A DNA stretch of 23,909 bases from an uncultured bacterium (GTDB lineage Bacteria; Bacteroidota; Bacteroidia; Bacteroidales; Muribaculaceae), in assembly GCA_905214735.1 (NCBI GenBank), contig CAJMNI010000039.1, positions 1 to 23,909 of the forward strand, read 5' to 3'. Shown piece by piece: positions 1-6,714 of this stretch; position 1 is the first letter of the stretch, and each line of letters begins with the position of its first letter. Below the pieces are notes generated by a model that saw only the letters and a list, made by a program, of their open reading frames with translations, was not told the origin of the DNA and made no database searches. The position numbers and the translations under genes were made by a program.

Positions 1-114
1 CAGCCGATGTTGCTTTAAGTTGCACTTGCAAGGTGTCGTTGAATTAATGCTTACTCTACATTTATTGCCGGAGCTTTCAGCTATCGGAATCTGCCGGATA
101 CGCTCTGCGGCTCT

Positions 115-1314
115 ATGATGCCTTACGACTTTTCCCAAGTTGAACCCGCCGAATGGCCTGACTCCCTAACGGTGGTTCATTCGGAGTATGTGGCTCGGCA
201 TGGTTCACGCTATCTTTCCGGCGAGGCAAAGGTCGGGAAAATTCGAAATGCGTTGGTCAAGGCACGCGACGAGCATAAACTGACCGCCGAGGGAATAGAC
301 TTCCTCACGCTTCTTGACTCGATATGGAACATCTCATCCGGAAGATGGGGTTCGCTCTCCACGCTCGGTGTTGAAGAGGAACAGCAGTTAGGCAAAGAAA
401 TCACCACCCTTCTTCCGCCTCTGAAATCGCGCGGAGCGAAGGTCAACGCACTCTCTTCCCCTGTGCCGCGCGTTGTGATGACCATGTATCAGTTCCTCCA
501 TGCCGTCAATGAAAGAAACGACAGTGTGTCGGTGTCGGCTTCGGAAGGTCCGGAATATATGTCGCTACTATGCCCGTTTGTCACTGACAAGGAATATTCC
601 ATTTATCGCGAGGAGGGAGACTGGAAAAAGGTATACGACCGTTTTCTCGATGCGGAAGTGTCGGAAAAACCTGCGATAAGGATGCTTGGAGAAAACAGCG
701 GATACAGCCGGCATAAGCTGCGTGAACTGACAATGGAGATATATGGAGTGATACAGGGGAACATGGCATACGGTCTACCGACGCCCACCACAAAATGGAT
801 GACCGTCGACGAGTTCCGCCGCTGCTATCTCGCCTCCAATCTCAAACATTATCTGCGCAATTCAATCACTCCGGCGAATTCAACGGCAGGCAAAGCGATA
901 GCTCCCCTTCTGAAAGAGATGATAGAAGGGTGCGACAAGGCTATCGGAAGTGCGGTTGAAAGCTCTGCCGACAGCGCAACAAACGCTGATGGAAGTTTTG
1001 TTATGAATTGCTATTTCGGGCACGCCGAGACTCTGCTACCTCTTCTTTCGCTCATGGATATTCCGTCAGCATCGACAATATCCAACGACCCGGCCATGTT
1101 GCAGAATTCATGGCAAGTGTATAAACTCACACCTCTTGCCGCCAATCTTGCACTCAGTATCATGCATGGACCTTCGGGCGCATATTACGCAGCCCTGAGG
1201 CTTAACGGAAGAAATATTCCTCCTATGCCGGGAGATTCGCGGATGATAGTTGAATGGAAGAATCTGCGCAGCTTCTGGATGTCGAGAATAGACAAATATT
1301 TGGATGCAAATTGA
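115..1314 (+). CDS. Histidine-type (clade 2) phosphatase, MINPP/phytase-like; N-terminus uncertain
   Basis: This family removes phosphate from organic esters such as inositol polyphosphates, using a histidine that becomes phosphorylated. The catalytic RHGSRY motif is at residues 28-33 (nucleophile His29) and the partner HAE motif of clade 2 enzymes is at about residues 303-305. Length (399 aa) fits a nearly complete domain. Most relatives are exported, but no signal peptide follows the Met-Met at base 115. In the same frame, bases 43-114 are open and read plausibly as more mature protein (Tyr-Arg-Asn-Leu-Pro-Asp-Thr-Leu-Cys-Gly-Ser before the Met), yet a TGA at 40-42 closes the frame and no ATG, GTG or TTG lies between. 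The 5' end may therefore have lost its signal peptide by a frameshift or nonsense mutation. A different frame has an ATG at 47-49 that runs into this region. Family call is firm; substrate is not known. Confidence 0.8.
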   Translation: MMPYDFSQVEPAEWPDSLTVVHSEYVARHGSRYLSGEAKVGKIRNALVKARDEHKLTAEGIDFLTLLDSIWNISSGRWGSLSTLGVEEEQQLGKEITTLLPPLKSRGAKVNALSSPVPRVVMTMYQFLHAVNERNDSVSVSASEGPEYMSLLCPFVTDKEYSIYREEGDWKKVYDRFLDAEVSEKPAIRMLGENSGYSRHKLRELTMEIYGVIQGNMAYGLPTPTTKWMTVDEFRRCYLASNLKHYLRNSITPANSTAGKAIAPLLKEMIEGCDKAIGSAVESSADSATNADGSFVMNCYFGHAETLLPLLSLMDIPSASTISNDPAMLQNSWQVYKLTPLAANLALSIMHGPSGAYYAALRLNGRNIPPMPGDSRMIVEWKNLRSFWMSRIDKYLDAN

Positions 1315-1330
1315 AGAATTGCTAATTTTG
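1299..1330 (+). promoter_or_regulatory. Promoter of the Fur-family gene (Bacteroidota -33/-7 type)
   Basis: TTTG at 1299-1302 and TAATTTTG at 1323-1330 match the Bacteroidota consensus TTTG / TAnnTTTG with a 20-base spacer. The -33 box lies inside the last codons of the upstream phosphatase gene. Transcription would begin near 1337, about 20 bases before the regulator's ATG. This suggests the regulator is transcribed on its own rather than only by read-through. Confidence 0.7.
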
Positions 1331-1357
1331 CGGAAAACTGTGAGAACCGGAACGTAA

Positions 1358-1789
1358 ATGGAAAAGAGCGAGGACACAAGAGAGAAACTGCTTCTTGCCC
1401 ACGGCATCAGGCCTACGGCCGTGAGGCTGCTGATATGTGGGGTTATCGAGAGCATGCACGACACCTTTTCAATCACCGACATAGAGATGGAGCTCGACAG
1501 CGTTGACCGCAGTTCCATATTCCGTGCAGTCTCCCTCTTTGCCGACCATCATCTTCTCCATGTGATCGACGATGGCAGCGGACAGAAAAAATATTGCCTT
1601 TGCCACAACGATCATCAGTGCCGAGCCGACGAAATGCACTGCCATTTCTATTGCGAACGCTGTCACAAGACATTCTGCCTCGAGAACACCCACGTGCCGA
1701 TCGTAAGCTATCCCGAAGGATTCCGCCTTGACAGCGTGGAATATCTGATGCACGGCCTTTGCCGCAGCTGCGCCGCCAAAGAAGCCTGA
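1358..1789 (+). CDS. Fur-family metalloregulator
   Basis: Members of this family are dimeric DNA-binding repressors that sense iron, zinc or peroxide. The 143-aa length is usual. The N-terminal half (residues 1-85) is the winged helix, with the recognition-helix region around Asp-Arg-Ser-Ser-Ile-Phe-Arg-Ala. The C-terminal half has the dimer and metal domain: HCHFYCERC (about residues 94-102) gives the His-x-His regulatory ligands and the first Cys-x2-Cys of the structural zinc site, and CRSC near the C-terminus gives the second pair. The sequence does not decide between Fur, Zur and PerR. The gene lies downstream of the phosphatase, has its own promoter, and converges on uvrA with only 14 bases between stop codons. 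Confidence 0.9.
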   Translation: MEKSEDTREKLLLAHGIRPTAVRLLICGVIESMHDTFSITDIEMELDSVDRSSIFRAVSLFADHHLLHVIDDGSGQKKYCLCHNDHQCRADEMHCHFYCERCHKTFCLENTHVPIVSYPEGFRLDSVEYLMHGLCRSCAAKEA

Positions 1790-1811
1790 AAAGACCGCAG
1801 GCTTTATTTTT
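1782..1811 (+). terminator. Terminator shared by the convergent Fur and uvrA genes
   Basis: AAGCCTG (1782-1788) pairs with CAGGCTT (1798-1804) around a 9-base loop, followed on the plus strand by a T-rich run to 1811. The stem includes the Fur-family stop codon (1787-1789) and touches the uvrA stop (1804-1806). On the minus strand the same hairpin is followed by a CTTCTTT stretch, so it may act in both directions, less strongly for uvrA. Confidence 0.7.
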
Positions 1812-4641
1812 GCGGAAGCTCGTCGAGCAGAAAGCGCGTGGTGGGCGTATCCACCTTCACAATCTCTTCCGGAGTGCCCTCTGCAATTATCATACCTCCG
1901 TTGCGGCCACCGTCGGGACCGAGGTCAATGATATGGTCGGCGCATTTGATCACATCGAGATTATGCTCGATCACGACCATCGTGTTCCCTTTGTCGACAA
2001 GCTTGTTGATCACTTTCAGAAGCACGCGGATATCTTCGAAATGGAGGCCGGTGGTCGGTTCGTCGAGGATGAAGAGCGTTTTCCCGGTGTCGCGTTTCGC
2101 AAGTTCGGTGGCAAGTTTCACACGCTGGTTCTCGCCGCCGCTCAGAGTGCTCGAAGGCTGTCCGAGCTTTATGTAACCGAGGCCGATATCCTGAAGCACC
2201 TTGATCTTTTTCAGAATCGAAGGCACATTCTCAAAAAATTCCACAGCCTGGTTCACAGTCATCTCCAGCACGTCGGAAATCGACTTCCCTTTATAGCGCA
2301 CTTCGAGAGTCTCGCGGTTGTATCTCTTGCCGTGACACTCCTCGCAGGGCACAAGCACGTCGGGCAGAAAGTTCATTTCGATGGTGCGGAAACCGTTGCC
2401 CCGGCATGTCTCGCATCTTCCTCCCGACACATTGAATGAGAAGCGGCCCGGTTTATATCCCCTGATCTTCGATTCCGGAAGCTCCACGAAGAGTTTGCGG
2501 ATATCGGCGAAGACTCCGGTATAGGTGGCGGGATTCGAACGCGGCGACCGTCCGAGGGGCGACTGGTCGACAGTAACTATCTTGTCGATGTTTTCATCGC
2601 CCGAAATCTCGCGGTAAGGAAGCGGCTCCTGGAGGGAGTGGTAGAATTTCTTGCTGAGGATCGGCTGCAGCGTACCGTTGATGAGCGATGACTTGCCGCT
2701 GCCGCTAACTCCTGTGACGCATACGAATTTCCCAAGCGGAAGCCGCAGGTCGACATTCTTGAGGTTATGGCCCGTCGCACCCTTTATTTCGAGAAATTTG
2801 CCGTTGCCCTTGCGCCTTTCGGCCGGAACCTCTATCTCCCTGCCTCCGTTCAGATATGATGCGGTGAGAGTATCGGATTTCAGCATCGCTTCCGGTTTGC
2901 CCTGGAACACCATGTTGCCTCCTTTCTTTCCGGCGCCCGGACCGATATCGACGATATAGTCGGCCTCCTTCATGATGTCTTTGTCATGCTCAACCACGAT
3001 GATCGAGTTTCCGTTGTCGCGCAACTGCTTGAGCGAATTGATCAGACGGACATTGTCGCGCTGATGCAGCCCGATTGAGGGTTCGTCGAGGATATAGAGC
3101 ACATTGACGAGTTGCGAGCCGATCTGCGTGGCGAGGCGAATGCGCTGGCTTTCGCCGCCGCTGAGCGTGGCGCTGCTGCGGTTGAGCGAAACATAGTCGA
3201 GTCCGACGTCGAGCAGAAACCTGAGACGCGAACGGATCTCTTTTAGAATTTCCTCGGCCACAACCCTCTTGTTAGGATCGATTCTCTTCTCCAGACCGTC
3301 GGTCCAGGCATAAAGCTCGGAAATATCCATCGAGGAGACCTCGGCGATATTCTTGCCGTCGATAAAGAAATGAAGGGCAATCTTGTTGAGGCGAGAACCG
3401 CCGCATTCAGGACATACCGCCCGGGAATAGAATTGGCCGCTCCATTTGTTGGCTGCATGGCCGGCATCCTCGTCCTGCTGCATCTCGATATATTTTATAA
3501 GGCCGTCATAGCTCGCCGAGTATTTGCTGAATGACGTCGTGTCGCTGCTGATGTCGAGATGGGCGTCGGTGCCGTTGAGAATGTCGTTTACAGCTTCTTC
3601 CGGAAGGTCGGCCACAGGTGTTTTCAGCGTATGGCCATAGAGCTTGCAAATGGCGTCGATTTGCCAGAAAATCAGAGAATTCTTATATTTCCCGAGGGGA
3701 ATGATCGCACCATCGTAGATTGATTTTTTCTTGTCGGGTATGATTTTGTCGATGTCGACGATATTGACAAACCCGAGACCTTTGCAGCATCGGCAGGCTC
3801 CTTTCGGGGAATTGAAGGAGAAGTCGTGGGGAGCGGGCTCGGGATATGAAAGGCCCGTCTCGGGATCCATCAGCTGCTGGCTGAAAGTCCTCGCTTCGCC
3901 GGATTCGGCGTCGAGAACCATCATCTGCCTGTCACCCTGTTTGAGAGCCGACTCCACGGAATCGCGCAGGCGCTGAAGATCATTGGCATTGGCGCGCAGG
4001 CGGTCGACCACCAGCTCCACAGAGTGGTTCTGATAGCGGTTGAGCTTCATTCCGTAGACAAGATCCTTGAGCTCTCCGTCGACGCGCACGTAGAGGTATC
4101 CCTTCTTGCGCATATTCTCGAAAAGCTCCTTGTAGTGGCCCTTGCGGTTTTTCACCAGAGGGGCGAGAAGATAAATTTTCTTACCGTCATATTCCTTTAC
4201 GATGAGATCGATGATCTTCTCGCGGGTGTATTTCTTCATCGGCTGGCCCGAGAGATAGCTTCTCGCCTCGCCGAGGCGGGCGAACATGAGGCGGAAAAAG
4301 TCGTAGATTTCGGTTGTGGTCCCGATTGTGCTTCGCGGGTTTTTGTTGACCGTCTTCTGCTCGATGCTGATCACCGGAGAGAGGCCGGTGATCATGTCGA
4401 CGTCGGGACGCTCCAGACTTCCGAGCATGTTGCGGGCATAGCTGGAGAACGTCTCGATGTAGCGGCGCTGGCCTTCGGCGAAAATCGTGTCGAAAGCAAG
4501 CGACGATTTTCCCGATCCGCTCAGACCGGTCACCACGCAAAGCTGATTATGAGGTATTGTAACATCGATGTCCTTGAGGTTGTGGACGCGCGCGCCGACC
4601 ACCTCTACAGCATCGCTATATTTTTTGATCTCTTTCTTCAC
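1804..4641 (-). CDS. uvrA: Excinuclease ABC subunit A (UvrA), probable GTG start
   Basis: UvrA is the damage-scanning ATPase of nucleotide excision repair; a dimer loads UvrB at the lesion. Two ABC modules are complete: Walker A GLSGSGKSS at residues 39-47 and GVSGSGKSS in the second half, with signatures LSGGESQRIRLA and LSGGENQRVKLA. Zinc-binding Cys pairs (CRCC, CPEC, and CETC with CEEC) are present, as is the UvrB-binding insertion after the first Walker region. No ATG lies in frame upstream of the conserved start. The open frame extends to a TTG at 4734 with a stop just before it. I prefer the GTG at 4639-4641 (945 aa), which leaves about ten residues before the conserved VGARVHNLK, as in relatives. 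TTG at 4672-4674 and at 4732-4734 are alternatives. Function is certain; only the start is in doubt. Confidence 0.95.
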   Translation of the reverse strand: MKKEIKKYSDAVEVVGARVHNLKDIDVTIPHNQLCVVTGLSGSGKSSLAFDTIFAEGQRRYIETFSSYARNMLGSLERPDVDMITGLSPVISIEQKTVNKNPRSTIGTTTEIYDFFRLMFARLGEARSYLSGQPMKKYTREKIIDLIVKEYDGKKIYLLAPLVKNRKGHYKELFENMRKKGYLYVRVDGELKDLVYGMKLNRYQNHSVELVVDRLRANANDLQRLRDSVESALKQGDRQMMVLDAESGEARTFSQQLMDPETGLSYPEPAPHDFSFNSPKGACRCCKGLGFVNIVDIDKIIPDKKKSIYDGAIIPLGKYKNSLIFWQIDAICKLYGHTLKTPVADLPEEAVNDILNGTDAHLDISSDTTSFSKYSASYDGLIKYIEMQQDEDAGHAANKWSGQFYSRAVCPECGGSRLNKIALHFFIDGKNIAEVSSMDISELYAWTDGLEKRIDPNKRVVAEEILKEIRSRLRFLLDVGLDYVSLNRSSATLSGGESQRIRLATQIGSQLVNVLYILDEPSIGLHQRDNVRLINSLKQLRDNGNSIIVVEHDKDIMKEADYIVDIGPGAGKKGGNMVFQGKPEAMLKSDTLTASYLNGGREIEVPAERRKGNGKFLEIKGATGHNLKNVDLRLPLGKFVCVTGVSGSGKSSLINGTLQPILSKKFYHSLQEPLPYREISGDENIDKIVTVDQSPLGRSPRSNPATYTGVFADIRKLFVELPESKIRGYKPGRFSFNVSGGRCETCRGNGFRTIEMNFLPDVLVPCEECHGKRYNRETLEVRYKGKSISDVLEMTVNQAVEFFENVPSILKKIKVLQDIGLGYIKLGQPSSTLSGGENQRVKLATELAKRDTGKTLFILDEPTTGLHFEDIRVLLKVINKLVDKGNTMVVIEHNLDVIKCADHIIDLGPDGGRNGGMIIAEGTPEEIVKVDTPTTRFLLDELPQK

Positions 4642-4752
4642 TATCTTCTTTTTTATCTGTTCACTCTCCTGCAAACTCCAGAAGGTTGCAAGGGAGGGCA
4701 AGTCTGCGATATGCAATTCAATAATTAATAACAAATATTATGCCATAAAGAG

Positions 4753-4785
4753 CAGGAGGATGAGCCGTCAAGGTCCATCCTCCTG
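4753..4785 (-). terminator. Perfect 10-bp hairpin, probable original 3' terminator of the NlpC/P60 gene
   Basis: CAGGAGGATG (4753-4762) pairs perfectly with CATCCTCCTG (4776-4785) around a 13-base loop. On the minus strand it is followed by CTCTTTAT. If the insertion element at 4790-5610 and one TTAA copy are removed, this hairpin falls about 38 bases downstream of the hydrolase stop codon, a normal terminator position. It now lies just upstream of uvrA. Confidence 0.55.
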
Positions 4786-4789
4786 TTAA

Positions 4790-4814
4790 GGCCATGTCTG
4801 ACAAAAAATCGCGG
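4790..4814 (+). repeat. Left terminal inverted repeat of the IS5-like element
   Basis: 25 bases identical to the reverse complement of 5586-5610. Preceded by TTAA at 4786-4789. Confidence 0.9.
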
Positions 4815-4823
4815 AGGCTGGGG

Positions 4824-4915
4824 TCGCAGAATTGCGGCAGATTTGGTCTTCCGACGAAGGAGCAGCCTTACGGCTGTAACTGAGGAGGAAGGCCGAAGAT
4901 GCCGTGATTCTGCGA
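4824..4915. repeat. Left subterminal hairpin of the IS5-like element
   Basis: TCGCAGAAT (4824-4832) pairs with ATTCTGCGA (4907-4915). Inside this the pairing continues almost unbroken (TGCGGCA with TGCCGTG, then GGTCTTCC with GGAAGGCC, including G-T pairs). The tip is a separate small stem, GCAGCC-TTAC-GGCTGT. The tip sequence recurs in the right-end hairpin, while the outer stems differ. Confidence 0.75.
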
Positions 4916-5017
4916 TGGTGTGGTAATTAAATCCACCGGATATTGAGTTGTGCTGATTTTAACAATTCAGACGCTTACGTGATACTATTTCATGACTGAA
5001 ATGCGTTTTGACTGTCT

Positions 5018-5478
5018 ATGAAATTAACAGATGAGTTCCAAAACGCAGTAGCACAGCTGCCTTCGGATCTTACAACAAGCCAGACGCGTCTGATACCGGA
5101 CACTTGCCCGCCTCCTTGTGCGAAATTGCGCAAACATTCCGTCAAATCAATACTGAATGCGATATTCTATCTGATAAAATCGGGTTGCCAATGGCGAATG
5201 TTGCCGCCGCACTATCCAAACTGGAAGAGCGTCTATCATCATTATCGCTCGTGGACTGAGCGCGGATGGTTTCAGAAGCCGGCGCACTAACTGCTACTAC
5301 GAGCAGTTCCTTCAAACAGCTGGCCATATGACAACAGCCGCCTGCATGATGTTTATGCTCCGCTACTTCTGAAATACCGGTTATGAATCAATCGAAAGAC
5401 AGGCTGCATTGGTCGATGCGGTCGCTTCTGTCGTGCGCGAATGTTCCTTTGAAATGATCATCCTGTTAAAAAGTTGCC
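5018..5478 (+). pseudogene. IS5-family transposase remnant, internally deleted and frameshifted
   Basis: The first piece (5018-5290) encodes a DUF4096-type N-terminal domain, recognisable by the stretch LNAIFYLIKSGCQWRMLPPH and the following Trp-Lys-Ser-Val-Tyr-His-His. It ends early at a stop. From about 5283 a second frame resumes homology farther along: HMTTAACMMFMLRYF, an in-frame TGA, then NTGYESIERQAALVDA, which resembles the region around the second catalytic Asp of DDE transposases, where relatives read like HDSKAA...GYESI...ADAGYRG. The part carrying the first catalytic Asp is missing between the pieces, and the C-terminal part with the catalytic Glu is missing after about 5478. The reading relies on remembered family patterns; no alignment was run. 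Confidence 0.8.
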
Positions 5479-5485
5479 ACTGCCC

Positions 5486-5576
5486 GGCGTCTGGGCGGCA
5501 TATTTCGACGTTCTCTCCGGTCACAGCCGCGAGGCTGCTCCCTTCGAGAACGTCGAAATCTGCTCGCCCATACGCC
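5486..5576. repeat. Right subterminal hairpin of the IS5-like element
   Basis: GGCGT (5486-5490) pairs with ACGCC (5572-5576). Inside, TTCGACGTTCTC pairs perfectly with GAGAACGTCGAA, and the tip is CAGCC-GCGA-GGCTG. In the orientation of the element end, the tip and the GCAGATTT segment match the left hairpin, but the long stem has a different sequence. Confidence 0.75.
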
Positions 5577-5585
5577 GCCCCAGCC

Positions 5586-5610
5586 CCGCGATTTTTTGTC
5601 AGACATGGCC
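5586..5610 (-). repeat. Right terminal inverted repeat of the IS5-like element
   Basis: Exact inverted copy of 4790-4814, followed by TTAA at 5611-5614. Confidence 0.9.
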
Positions 5611-5648
5611 TTAAATTTCTTTATTGAGCTGCCCAAAAGGGGAAGTTA

Positions 5649-6269
5649 TCAATCGTTGGTGATGATTCTGCGCGCGCCGACATAGCGTTTTTCGTAATAT
5701 CCCTCGCATTCGTTGATTCTGACGCCTTTGATGCTGGCGTGGATGAACTTGAAGCTGCCGGTGGCGTTGTCGGCGCTCACGACGATGCCGACGTGGCCGA
5801 CATTGCTGCCGCTGCTGCGGCTGGTGAAGAACACGAGGTCGCCTTTGCGGAGGTGCTTGCGGTCTACGCTCACTCCTTCAGTGTACTGATGGCGCGAACT
5901 CGGGCTGATGGAATAGCCGAACTGCTTGTAGACATAGCTTGAAAAGCCTGAGCAATCGAAGGCGTTGGGGCCCTTCATGCCGTGGCGGTAGGGCTTGCCG
6001 ATATGGCGGTTGGCCTCTGTAAGGATGTCGGAAAGGAGATTGCTTGTCTCGCGAGAAAGCGGATTGGAGCCGAAGTTCTCTCTTGCGGCAACGTCATTTT
6101 TGAGCATGTCGCTCACCACTGTGGGATCCATTCCGGAATTAGTGTTGACGTTTGCAAGCTGCTGCCGGTGCATCCGCTCGTGCATGCTTCTGGCATGGCT
6201 TTTCGTCTGAGCGGCACCTGTTATAGAGACGCCTGCGATGAGAATCGCGGCAAGAATGTTTTTGATCAT
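5649..6269 (-). CDS. Secreted NlpC/P60 (C40) peptidoglycan hydrolase
   Basis: NlpC/P60 enzymes cut gamma-D-glutamyl-diamino acid bonds in cell-wall peptides. A signal peptide is clear at residues 1-20 (MIKNILAAILIAGVSITGAA), so the protein is exported to the periplasm or beyond. After a short linker the catalytic domain covers about residues 80-205, with Cys106 in the motif NAFDCSGF, His159 in GHVGIVVS and a third polar residue, His177, in FIHASIKG. All three are present, so the enzyme looks active. The 206-aa length fits a single-domain hydrolase with no SH3 or LysM targeting domain. The start ATG at 6267-6269 is set by the signal peptide. Its promoter is at 6389-6420, giving a leader of about 110 bases. 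The insertion element lies just past the stop codon. Confidence 0.92.
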   Translation of the reverse strand: MIKNILAAILIAGVSITGAAQTKSHARSMHERMHRQQLANVNTNSGMDPTVVSDMLKNDVAARENFGSNPLSRETSNLLSDILTEANRHIGKPYRHGMKGPNAFDCSGFSSYVYKQFGYSISPSSRHQYTEGVSVDRKHLRKGDLVFFTSRSSGSNVGHVGIVVSADNATGSFKFIHASIKGVRINECEGYYEKRYVGARRIITND

Positions 6270-6388
6270 GATAAGAAAGTCGTTTTGTTGACTCCCCGGA
6301 AAACAAGGAAGAGAAAATCGTCCGATTTCCGGCTTCCGGAAGGGAGCGGGATGCCCTATCGTTAGCCTCCCATATATTAAGTTCGATG

Positions 6389-6420
6389 CAAAAGTATAAA
6401 AAGTTCAGCCATTTTCCAAA
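6389..6420 (-). promoter_or_regulatory. Promoter of the NlpC/P60 gene (Bacteroidota type)
   Basis: On the minus strand TTTG (6420-6417), a 20-base spacer and TACTTTTG (6396-6389) match the Bacteroidota consensus exactly. Transcription should begin near 6382, leaving a leader of roughly 110 bases with the palindrome CTTCCGGAAG in it. Confidence 0.7.
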
Positions 6421-6465
6421 TATGACAGTGCTAATTATCAGCAATTTAATTATTCTTAGCAAACG

Positions 6466-6488
6466 GCACAGGTTTCGCCGACCTGTGC
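6466..6488. other. Orphan inverted repeat in the nlpC-amylase intergenic region
   Basis: GCACAGGT (6466-6473) and ACCTGTGC (6481-6488) form a perfect 8-bp inverted repeat with a 7-base loop. It lies between two divergent promoters and follows no gene, so a regulator-binding site or a small RNA element is as likely as a terminator. Confidence 0.4.
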
Positions 6489-6625
6489 AAAAACGGGCTG
6501 TTTTAGTATTATTACAGGTCGAATTAGCCGGTTTTCCCCGATAAAAATCACTTTTCAGCGCGGTCTGATACTATATTTTTGATTGAAAATCTCAAGTTCT
6601 ATGTGAGTGTAAAGGTTTTTTAACA

Positions 6626-6656
6626 TTTGATTGTTCAAAGTTTTTTATTATTTTCG
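6626..6656 (+). promoter_or_regulatory. Promoter of the alpha-amylase gene
   Basis: TTTG at 6626-6629, a 19-base spacer and TATTTTCG at 6649-6656 (one mismatch to TAnnTTTG) place the transcription start near 6663, about 50 bases before the ATG at 6715. A second perfect -7 box, TATTTTTG, lies upstream at 6574-6581 but lacks a good -33 partner. The promoter rules out translation starts upstream of 6663. Confidence 0.55.
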
Positions 6657-6714
6657 CGTTAATTATCCGAAAAGCGTCAACTTAGACAACTTAACTTATA
6701 AACCTAAAATAATA

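Larger units (their letters stand above)
4790..5610. mobile_element. Degenerate IS5-family insertion sequence, 821 bp, with intact ends
   Basis: A perfect 25-bp terminal inverted repeat (GGCCATGTCTGACAAAAAAT, then CGCGG) occupies 4790-4814 and, inverted, 5586-5610. Similarity continues inward with one extra base on the left. TTAA flanks both ends (4786-4789 and 5611-5614), which fits the YTAR target duplication of IS5-group elements, although TTAA is palindromic and could partly belong to the ends. Inside is a broken transposase (5018-5478) of the type with an N-terminal DUF4096 domain. Each end carries a large hairpin inside the terminal repeat. The element cannot make its own transposase but might be mobilised by an intact relative elsewhere in the genome. 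Confidence 0.85.

Noticed and set aside
1759..2439. A 226-codon plus-strand open frame, and another at 4024-4728, over uvrA
   Set aside because: Both are antisense to clearly conserved UvrA sequence and show no family features of their own.
4690..4790. A primary-sigma promoter for uvrA
   Set aside because: TAATATTTG has three rather than two bases between TA and TTTG and no -33 partner at the right distance, so it was not listed as a promoter.
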